DNA from: Phascolarctobacterium_A sp034086985
GTDB taxonomy: Bacteria > Bacillota > Negativicutes > Acidaminococcales > Acidaminococcaceae
Direction: 5' to 3'
Assembly: GCA_034086985.1 (NCBI GenBank)
Contig: JAXDZG010000006.1
Location: 1 to 33,904 of the forward strand
DNA: 33,904 bases
The notes under the pieces are model-generated. The model saw nothing but the letters and a program-made list of their open reading frames with translations, searched no databases and was not told the DNA's origin. The translations under genes were made by a program, and so were the position numbers. This document shows, one piece after another, positions 23,737-30,125 of this stretch (the stretch's first letter is position 1; every line of letters starts with the position of its first letter).

Positions 23737-24411
23737 ATGGAAGAAATGGTAACAGTATACCTGTTGGGAAAGAAACATTCTGTGCCCGCAACCTTGACCA
23801 TTATGGACGCCATGGAATATGCAGGCTTTAAGCTCATTCGTGGCTGTGGTTGTCGCAGCGGCTTCTGCGGTGCCTGCGCCGTGATTTACCGCATTAAGGG
23901 CACCACCGAGCTGAAGGTTGTGCTTTCCTGCCAAACCAAGGTGGAGGAGGGCATGTGCGTGGGTAAAATTGACTCCTTCCCCATTAATAAACGTACCTTC
24001 AACATTGAAGAGATTAAAGCTACCGATAACATCGTAGGCCAGCTCTATCCGGAAATTTTTAGCTGCATCGGCTGTAACGCCTGCACTAAGGGCTGTCCTC
24101 AGGGCCTCAATGTTATGCAATATATCGCTTATGCACAGCGGGGCGAATATGAAAAGGCTGCTCATGCTTCCTTTGACTGCGTGGGCTGCAATATCTGTGC
24201 ATCTCGTTGTCCTGCACAAATTAGCCACAGCGCTGTGGGCCTTCTGTGTCGCCGCCTTACCGGCAAATACATCGCTCCTAAATGCGAGCATTTGGCAAAG
24301 CGTGTGGCCGAAATTGAAAATGGCGATTATGTAACCCTGCTAGAAAAGCTAAAGCAGATGCCTCTTGACGAAATCAAGGAGCTGTATAATAAACGCGAGA
24401 TTGAGAAATAG
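23737..24411 (+). CDS. SdhB/FrdB-like iron-sulfur protein
   Basis: A 224-aa soluble iron-sulfur protein. An N-terminal plant-type ferredoxin domain binds [2Fe-2S] (Cys37/39, 44, 47, 65; GCGCRSGFCGACAV), followed by two [4Fe-4S] motifs, Cys110, 113, 116, 120 (CIGCNACTKGCP) and Cys148, 151, 154, 158 (CVGCNICASRCP). It differs from FrdB, which has [2Fe-2S], [4Fe-4S] and [3Fe-4S] clusters. It looks like the N-terminal half of thiol:fumarate reductase TfrB without the HdrB-like CCG half; that function is encoded separately by hdrB at the start of this operon. GAGGAG precedes the ATG. The flavoprotein gene starts 10 bp after its stop, so the two form a pair. Confidence 0.85.
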   Translation: MEEMVTVYLLGKKHSVPATLTIMDAMEYAGFKLIRGCGCRSGFCGACAVIYRIKGTTELKVVLSCQTKVEEGMCVGKIDSFPINKRTFNIEEIKATDNIVGQLYPEIFSCIGCNACTKGCPQGLNVMQYIAYAQRGEYEKAAHASFDCVGCNICASRCPAQISHSAVGLLCRRLTGKYIAPKCEHLAKRVAEIENGDYVTLLEKLKQMPLDEIKELYNKREIEK

Positions 24412-24421
24412 GAGGCAGACC

Positions 24422-26029
24422 ATGAGCGCATTTACTGAAGATATGTTGAAATCCATGGCCAAGGTTGAGGCCACTCGCGCCCAGCGCATGCATGCCACCA
24501 TTGAACGCTTTACTGCGGACGAAAAGGACGCACTGCTAAAGGAGTATCATCCTGACTACAGCGCCAAGGGCTTTAAGGTCTTAGAGGTTGGCCCTAATAA
24601 GGGTCAAAAGGTGCCCACTGAGCTGGCGGCTCTGCTGGAGGGCAAGAGCCGCTTAGAGGGTGTGGAGCTTGATTTAGAGCGCATCGACTATGATGTGGAT
24701 GTGCTGGTTATTGGCGGCGGCGGCGCCGGCGCCAGTGCCGCGCTGGAAGCGCAAAGAGGCGGCGCCAGCGTGCTTGTGGTAACCAAGCTACGCATGGGCG
24801 ACGCCAATACCATGATGGCCGAGGGTGGCATTCAGGCCGCCGACAAGGCTAACGACTCTCCGGCAACCCACTATTTGGACGCCTTTGGCGGCGGCCATTA
24901 CAAGAATATCCCCGAGCTTTTGGAGGAGCTGGTAACCAAGGGACCCTTGGCCATCGATTGGCTCAGCAAGCTGGGCGTAATGTTCGATAAAGAGGCGGAC
25001 GGCACCATGGTTACGACCCATGGCGGCGGCACCAGCCGCAAGCGTATGCACGCTTGCGCTGACTACACTGGTGCGGAGATTATGCGTGTGCTCAGAGATG
25101 AGGTTGTGAACCGTGGCATTCCTGTGCTGGAGTTTGCCCCTGCCATCGAGCTGCTGCTCGATGAGGAGGGCAAATGCGCCGGCGCTGTACTCCTGGACTA
25201 CGATAGCAATGAGTACAAGGTAGTCCGCGCGAAGACTGTTATTATGGCCACCGGCGGCGCCGGTCGCCTGCATTATCAGGGCTTTCCCACCTCCAACCAT
25301 TACGGCGCCACCGCCGATGGCCTGGTTATGGCCTACCGCGCCGGCGCTCCCTTAATCTATGCTGACGCTATTCAATACCATCCTACGGGCGTGGCTTATC
25401 CTGCGCAAATCTACGGCGCACTGGTAACGGAAAAAGTGCGCTCTATTGGTGCGCAGTTAGTCAATAGCGAGGGCGAAATCTTTATGCATCCGCTGGAGAC
25501 TCGCGATGTGGCTGCGGCTTCTATTATCCGCGAGTGTACCACTCGCGGGAAGGGCGTGAAGGCTCTAGACGGCGTGGCGCTGTGGCTGGATACGCCGCTC
25601 ATTGAAATGCTGCATGGCGAGGGCACTATTGCGAAACGCATTCCCGGTATGCTGCGCATGTATGCTAAATTTGGCATTGATTTGCGCAAGGAGCCTATTT
25701 TGATTTATCCGACCTTGCATTATCAAAATGGTGGCATCCTTATTGATAAGAACGCGGAAACCAAAATACCCGGCCTTTTCGTAGCCGGTGAGGCTGTGGG
25801 CGGCATCCACGGTACCAATCGTTTGATGGGTAATAGTCTTTTGGATATTATTGTGTTCGGTCGCATTGCGGGTACTAAGGCTGCGGAGGTGGCTAAGGCT
25901 ACTACTTTGGGCAAGCTGAGTTTGGAGCATGTGAAGGCTTATGCTGCGGAGGAAAAAGAAGCTGGCGTGACCGGTGAGCTTTCTCCCAAGCTGTTACCTG
26001 TTTATACCCACGGCAGAGACGCAAGATAA
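24422..26029 (+). CDS. Fumarate reductase/succinate dehydrogenase-like flavoprotein
   Basis: A 535-aa flavoprotein. Residues 1 to about 90 are an unusual N-terminal extension; the FAD domain begins at VDVLVIGGGGAGASAAL (92-108). Catalytic residues of the family are in place: QYHPTG (His320), TRD (Arg361), LHYQNGG (His433) and GTNRLMGNSL (Arg467), supporting fumarate reduction or succinate oxidation. The histidine that binds FAD covalently in FrdA/SdhA is Asn129 here (ANTMMAEGG), so FAD is probably non-covalent. The usual C-terminal helical cap is much shortened. No membrane anchor gene is present, so a soluble complex like TfrAB is likely. AGGAGG at 24410-24415 selects the ATG at 24422. L-aspartate oxidase is a less likely alternative given the partner. 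Confidence 0.88.
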   Translation: MSAFTEDMLKSMAKVEATRAQRMHATIERFTADEKDALLKEYHPDYSAKGFKVLEVGPNKGQKVPTELAALLEGKSRLEGVELDLERIDYDVDVLVIGGGGAGASAALEAQRGGASVLVVTKLRMGDANTMMAEGGIQAADKANDSPATHYLDAFGGGHYKNIPELLEELVTKGPLAIDWLSKLGVMFDKEADGTMVTTHGGGTSRKRMHACADYTGAEIMRVLRDEVVNRGIPVLEFAPAIELLLDEEGKCAGAVLLDYDSNEYKVVRAKTVIMATGGAGRLHYQGFPTSNHYGATADGLVMAYRAGAPLIYADAIQYHPTGVAYPAQIYGALVTEKVRSIGAQLVNSEGEIFMHPLETRDVAAASIIRECTTRGKGVKALDGVALWLDTPLIEMLHGEGTIAKRIPGMLRMYAKFGIDLRKEPILIYPTLHYQNGGILIDKNAETKIPGLFVAGEAVGGIHGTNRLMGNSLLDIIVFGRIAGTKAAEVAKATTLGKLSLEHVKAYAAEEKEAGVTGELSPKLLPVYTHGRDAR

Positions 26030-26044
26030 AAGCATAAAATGATT

Positions 26045-26085
26045 TTAACGCTGCAGTACATTTGTATTGTGGCGTTAATTTTTAT
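26045..26085 (+). terminator. Terminator of the hdr-flx-frd operon
   Basis: TTAACGC (26045-26051) pairs with GCGTTAA (26072-26078) and a T-rich run follows, 16 bp after the flavoprotein stop. Confidence 0.65.
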
Positions 26086-26099
26086 TGTTTTGGTAGTTT

Positions 26100-26366
26100 A
26101 GTAATTCGTAATAAGCAAGCATCATGCTCGCGGTGACTTTCTCAAGCGAGTCGCCAAATTGTGCAAGTGCCACGCACGCAGCAGAATTTGTGCAGGGAGC
26201 TGTCCCCTTGGGGATAACGCAAATTTCGTGGGGTTCAATTGGCCTCTGCGGGGTACTATTTGTCTCGCAGAATAGTATACATTTTCGAACCCTTGAGGCC
26301 ATTGTACCAAGCCACTCATTTGCTAAAAGTCACAGCTCACCTGCTGCTTACTTATTACTCAGTTTA
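26100..26366 (+). repeat. Dispersed palindromic element, copy C (long form)
   Basis: About 266 bp. Arms: GTAATAAGCAAGCATCA against TGCTGCTTACTTATTAC; the inner pair GTGACTTT/AAAGTCAC replaces the GTGATTTT/AAAATCAC of copies D and E on both arms. It carries the internal module GCGAGTCGCCAAATTGTGC... to CCCCTTGGGG (about 26147-26212), itself with small hairpins (GTGC/GCAC and CCCC/GGGG). It fills most of the 406 bp between the flavoprotein terminator and the barnase gene. Confidence 0.9.
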
Positions 26367-26369
26367 CTC

Positions 26370-26398
26370 TTCCTTAACTGCTAAAAAAACTGTATAAT
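26370..26398 (+). promoter_or_regulatory. Promoter of the barnase-barstar genes
   Basis: Perfect TATAAT at 26393-26398; TTCCTT at 26370-26375 is a weak -35 at 17 bp. It starts right at the end of repeat copy C. Confidence 0.5.
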
Positions 26399-26435
26399 AG
26401 AAATATATTATAAAACGTAAAGGAGCGTGAGTCCT

Positions 26436-27008
26436 ATGAGAAAAATATTTGCTTTGCTCTTGTCCCTTGTGCTGGTGGTGAGCGTTATCACTGGCTGTGG
26501 CGCGTCTAAAAAGACTTCCAGTGATGACAACACTAGGGTTAGTACTTCTGTAAGCAATGAGAAGCAAAAGAATACCCAGCAGCTGGATAAGAGTCAAAAG
26601 CTGACTGCGAAAAATACTAACAACGCTAATTCTGCTGCCAATGTAAAGGCTAACAGCGGAAAGCTGAAGATTAGTGAAAGCGCAGCTTATACTGATAAGG
26701 AGCATGTGGCTGCCTATATAAATGAATTTGCCAAGCTGCCCCATAACTATATTACCAAAAATCAGGCGAAAAAGCTGGGATGGCAGACCAATGGTACCTT
26801 AGATAAGGTGGCTCCCGGCAAGTCCATCGGCGGTGACCGCTATGGCAATTATGAGGGACTATTGCCCAAGAAAAATGGACGTACATGGACGGAATGCGAT
26901 ATCGATTATGTGAAGGGTAATCGCAATGCTAAACGCATTGTTTTTTCCAATGATGGCCTGATTTATTATACAGGTGACCATTATAAAACCTTTACCAAGC
27001 TGTACTAA
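26436..27008 (+). CDS. Lipoprotein-anchored barnase-type ribonuclease
   Basis: A 190-aa protein: a lipoprotein signal peptide with lipobox VITGC (Cys21), a low-complexity polar linker (about 22-80, rich in Ser, Asn, Lys), and a complete barnase domain (about 85-190). Catalytic residues are kept: Glu153 (barnase Glu73, in WTECDIDY), Arg163 and Arg167 (Arg83, Arg87), His182 (His102, in DHYKTF), Lys108 (Lys27), plus APGKSIGGD. Barnase Arg59 is Tyr139 here, a position that contacts both RNA and barstar. The ATG at 26436 is preferred over a GTG at 26427 that touches the ribosome binding site. The barstar gene follows 12 bp later. The lipid anchor suggests display at the cell envelope rather than free secretion. 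Confidence 0.92.
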   Translation: MRKIFALLLSLVLVVSVITGCGASKKTSSDDNTRVSTSVSNEKQKNTQQLDKSQKLTAKNTNNANSAANVKANSGKLKISESAAYTDKEHVAAYINEFAKLPHNYITKNQAKKLGWQTNGTLDKVAPGKSIGGDRYGNYEGLLPKKNGRTWTECDIDYVKGNRNAKRIVFSNDGLIYYTGDHYKTFTKLY

Positions 27009-27020
27009 GGAGGCTGCAAC

Positions 27021-27290
27021 ATGAGAAAAATAGTTTTAGATATTGAAAAAATGCGCAGCCTACCCATGCTGCATAAATATCTGCATACGGCGCTGGATTT
27101 GCCGGAATATTATGGTGCTAATTTGGATGCGCTCTATGATTGCTTGACGGAAATCGCTGAGCCCACGGAGCTGGTGGTTCCTAAAAAGGTGGCTGATGAA
27201 GCTTATTTGGGCTGGTATGGTCAGCAATTTTTGCAGATGCTCGAGGATGCAGCAGCTGCAAACGAAGCTTTGCGGGTTACCCTGCAATAA
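27021..27290 (+). CDS. Barstar-type ribonuclease inhibitor
   Basis: An 89-aa cytoplasmic inhibitor with the barstar fold. LPEYYGANLDALYDCLTE matches the barnase-binding helix: Tyr30 (barstar Tyr29), Asp36 (Asp35) and Asp40 (Asp39), the residue that fills the barnase active site. AAGGAGG overlaps the stop of the barnase gene, so the two are translated together, as expected for a toxin and its immunity protein. It protects the producer from ribonuclease that stays inside. Confidence 0.93.
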   Translation: MRKIVLDIEKMRSLPMLHKYLHTALDLPEYYGANLDALYDCLTEIAEPTELVVPKKVADEAYLGWYGQQFLQMLEDAAAANEALRVTLQ

Positions 27291-27306
27291 GCGGAGATGA
27301 TGGATT

Positions 27307-28065
27307 TTGAGTAAAAAAATTGTGCGGGGGCTTGTTTTGCCCCTGCTAGTATTATTGGCTTGGCAGCTGGTGACGGCTAAGGGCATTTTTAGTGCCTATC
27401 TTTTGCCCTCGCCGGTGCAGGTGTGGGAGGCTTTAGGCGAGCTGTGGACCAGTGGCCTCTTGGTGCAGCATTTGGCAGTGAGCTTGCGGCGCGTCTTTTT
27501 GGGCTTTACGATAAGCTGTTGCTTGGCCATTCCTATGGGCATATTTTGTGGGCAGAGCAAGCGCTTTGATGCCTATTGCTGGCTGCTGCTGGAGTTTTTG
27601 CGCCATGTACCACCTTTAGCTGCAGTTCCTTTGATTATCCTCTGGGCGGGTATTGGTGAGGCATCGAAGCTTACTATTATTGTGTTAGCTTCTTTCTTCC
27701 CTCTATTTCTTAATACCTACAGCGGCATTCATAATTGCGACCAGAAGCTTTTGGAAGTGGGTAAAACCTTAGGCTTTACTTTGCGTGAGCAGATTATGCG
27801 CATCCGCATCCCTGCAGCTTTAACGGCCATTGTGGTGGGCATGCAGCTAGCCTTGGGCTATAGCTGGCGCGCCCTCATTGGTGCGGAGCTGATAGCGGCT
27901 TCAGCTGGTATAGGCTATCTCATTCTGGATGCGGAGGAAATGTCTAGACCCGATGTGGTTATCGTGGGCATGCTGGCCATTGGCATTATCGGCACGGCTA
28001 TTGATTATATTTTTTTGCTGTTGATGCGCAGGATATTTCCCTGGCAGCAGGCTTGGCAAAGGTAG
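27307..28065 (+). CDS. ABC transporter permease (nitrate/sulfonate/taurine type)
   Basis: A 252-aa inner-membrane permease with about six hydrophobic segments of the SsuC/TauC/NrtB family. The EAA-like loop is seen in EVGKTLGFTLREQIMRIRIP. It starts with TTG at 27307 behind a weak GGAG; no ATG fits. It begins 16 bp after the barstar stop and may be read from the same promoter. The ATPase gene follows with 12 bp between the stop and its ATG. Confidence 0.88.
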   Translation: MSKKIVRGLVLPLLVLLAWQLVTAKGIFSAYLLPSPVQVWEALGELWTSGLLVQHLAVSLRRVFLGFTISCCLAIPMGIFCGQSKRFDAYCWLLLEFLRHVPPLAAVPLIILWAGIGEASKLTIIVLASFFPLFLNTYSGIHNCDQKLLEVGKTLGFTLREQIMRIRIPAALTAIVVGMQLALGYSWRALIGAELIAASAGIGYLILDAEEMSRPDVVIVGMLAIGIIGTAIDYIFLLLMRRIFPWQQAWQR

Positions 28066-28077
28066 GAGGTTGTGCAG

Positions 28078-28776
28078 ATGGAAAAATGGAGCTTACGAGT
28101 CCAAGGCATTTGCAAGACCTATGGAGCTAAGCAGGCTTTATTGCCTACGGATGAAGTGTTTGCGGAGCACAGCTTTACCTGCATCGTGGGGCGTAGTGGC
28201 TGTGGCAAGACAACATTGCTACGGCTTTTGTGTAGTCTAGAAAAGCCTGATGCGGGCGTGATAGAAATGCCTGTAGGCAAGCGCATTGCTCCCGTGTTTC
28301 AGGAGCCGCGCCTCATGCCCTGGCTCAATGTGGGCGAGAATATAACGCTTGCGGCTCAGCACGACAAGAGCTTGGACACCGGTCGCTTGCCAGAGCTGCT
28401 GAAGCTCTTGGAGCTGGAGGGTACAGAAAAGCTCTATCCTAACCAACTCTCAGGCGGTATGGCCCAAAGGGTTTCTCTGGGCAGAACTTTATTTTATAAT
28501 CCAGATATTATTTTGATGGATGAGCCCTTTAGTGCTCTCGATTATTTTACAAGACAGGGCTTGCAGCAAACCCTGCTCAAGCTTCATGCTGAAGAACGCA
28601 AAACCATAATTTTTGTGACCCATGATGTGGAGGAAGCCTTGCTTTTAGGCGATAGAGTCCTTATAATGGATAGTGGCAGAGTGTGTGTGACTTTGCCTGT
28701 GGTGCTGCCCAGACCGCGGCAGGCAGCGGACACGGCTTTTCAATTGCTGCGGCAAAAAATATTGCAAGCACTGTAA
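28078..28776 (+). CDS. ABC transporter ATPase (SsuB/TauB type)
   Basis: A 232-aa ATPase with Walker A GRSGCGKTT (38-46), Q-loop FQEPRLMPW, signature LSGGMAQRVSLGRTL and Walker B DIILMDEPFSALD. QEPRLMPWLNVGENI is typical of the nitrate/sulfonate/taurine group. AGGAGG at 28064-28069 favours the ATG at 28078 over a GTG at 28072. It energises the permease encoded directly upstream. Confidence 0.92.
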   Translation: MEKWSLRVQGICKTYGAKQALLPTDEVFAEHSFTCIVGRSGCGKTTLLRLLCSLEKPDAGVIEMPVGKRIAPVFQEPRLMPWLNVGENITLAAQHDKSLDTGRLPELLKLLELEGTEKLYPNQLSGGMAQRVSLGRTLFYNPDIILMDEPFSALDYFTRQGLQQTLLKLHAEERKTIIFVTHDVEEALLLGDRVLIMDSGRVCVTLPVVLPRPRQAADTAFQLLRQKILQAL

Positions 28777-28818
28777 AAAACAGCTGCGGCTGCAGGTTAA
28801 GAAAGGAGTTCATGAATT

Positions 28819-29784
28819 ATGAACAAAAAGCTTATTGCCTTAGGCTTAAGTGTGTTAACAGCATTGACTTTGCTCTCTGGTTGTGGGAGCGAGAAGAAAG
28901 AGGCAGTAAAGCCTGCCATCAAGGAATTAAAGGTGACCTATGTGAAGTCGCCCCTGAATATTCCTAGTATTGTGGATAAGCATAATCAGACCTTGGTGAA
29001 GGAGTTCGGCAAGGATAAAATCACAGTGACCTTCCCTGAAATCAATTCCGGTGCCAAGCAAACCGAGGCTTTGGCCAGCGGCAGCTTGGATGTATGCAGC
29101 GCCTTAGGTGGCACCAGTGCTATTCTGGCAGCCTCCAATGGTGTGGATGTGAAGGTTGTGGGCATTTATAGCCGCGCTCCCAAGGCTTTTAATATTATGG
29201 TGAAGGATCCTGCCATTAAAACTGCAGCTGATTTAAAGGGCAAGAAGGTTGCAGGGCCTAAGGGCACGATTTTGCACCAGATTTTGGTAGCAGCCTTGGA
29301 TAAGGCTAATTTGAAGCCTGATGCAGTTAATTTTGTTTCCCTGGGCATTCCGGCAGGTGTGAATGCTTTGATGAGCGGCGAGGTTGACGCTGCCTTGGTT
29401 GCAGGCTCCGATGTGCTGCGTGCGCAAAAGGCTGGTGCCCGTGTGTTGTGCAATGGCGAGGGCTTGGTTGATGCTACTATCGTAATTGGCGTTAGCGGCA
29501 AGCTGCTCAAGGAGCATCCTGATGTTGTGAAGAAGTATTTGGCTATTCATCAGCAAAATATTGATTTTATGAGCAAGGAGCAGGGTAAGGCCTTTGATTT
29601 TACAGCTAAAGAAACTGGTCTGAAGCTGGATGAGGTAAAGGTGATGGCGCCTTGGTATGATTTCTCTACGAAGATTACGGAGAAGGATGTCAAGGATTTG
29701 GAGGATACCCAGGAGTTCCTGCTGAAGATGGGAATGCAGAAGAAAAAGATTGATATCAAGAGCATTCTGGCAGAGGTTAAATAG
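28819..29784 (+). CDS. ABC transporter substrate-binding lipoprotein (NMT1/SsuA-like)
   Basis: A 321-aa lipoprotein with lipobox LLSGC (Cys22) and a periplasmic binding domain of the NMT1/SsuA type: ELKVTYVKSPLNIPS, then EALASGSLDVCSALGGTSAI, ADLKGKKVAGPKGTI and ALMSGEVDAALV. The partner permease and ATPase lie just upstream. The ligand may be an aliphatic sulfonate, taurine, nitrate-like anion or another small molecule; the sequence does not decide it. AAAGGAG precedes the ATG and a GC-rich terminator follows. Confidence 0.9.
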   Translation: MNKKLIALGLSVLTALTLLSGCGSEKKEAVKPAIKELKVTYVKSPLNIPSIVDKHNQTLVKEFGKDKITVTFPEINSGAKQTEALASGSLDVCSALGGTSAILAASNGVDVKVVGIYSRAPKAFNIMVKDPAIKTAADLKGKKVAGPKGTILHQILVAALDKANLKPDAVNFVSLGIPAGVNALMSGEVDAALVAGSDVLRAQKAGARVLCNGEGLVDATIVIGVSGKLLKEHPDVVKKYLAIHQQNIDFMSKEQGKAFDFTAKETGLKLDEVKVMAPWYDFSTKITEKDVKDLEDTQEFLLKMGMQKKKIDIKSILAEVK

Positions 29785-29797
29785 TATTGTTAGTGAT

Positions 29798-29824
29798 GGG
29801 CCCGCATTAGCGGGCCCTATTTAT
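29798..29824 (+). terminator. Terminator of the ABC transporter operon
   Basis: Perfect GGGCCCGC/GCGGGCCC stem with ATTA loop, followed by TATTTATA; the T tract is interrupted. Confidence 0.75.
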
Positions 29825-29830
29825 AATAAT

Positions 29831-30096
29831 GAAATTCGTAATAAGTAATCATCATAGTCGCAAGTGATTTTCTCAAGCGAGTCGCCAAATTGTGCAAGTG
29901 CCACGCACGCAGCAGAATTTGTGCAGGGAGCTGTCCCCTTGGGGATAACGCAAATTTCGTGGGGTTCAATTGGCCTCTGCGGGGTACTATTTGGCTCTCA
30001 GAATAATATATTTTTCGAACCCTTGAGGCCATTGTACCAAGCCACTCATTTGCTAAAAATCACAGCTCCTATGCTGATTACTAATTACTCAATTTC
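29831..30096 (+). repeat. Dispersed palindromic element, copy D (long form)
   Basis: 266 bp. The ends GAAATT/AATTTC and GTAATAAGTAATCATCATAG against CTATGCTGATTACTAATTAC form the stem; TAATCA and CATAG occur in both arms in place of TAAGCA and other bases in the other copies. It carries the internal module. The loop region has a one-base deletion and CTCAG where other copies have CGCAG, so the small inner hairpin is weaker here. It fills the gap between the substrate-binding protein gene and the ABC-F gene. Confidence 0.9.
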
Positions 30097-30125
30097 TAAA
30101 TCAAATGAATACAGGAGATAACACA

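Noticed and set aside
28683..28967. Frame of 94 codons overlapping the ATPase end and the binding-protein start
   Set aside because: It is out of frame with two well-supported genes and covers a ribosome binding site.
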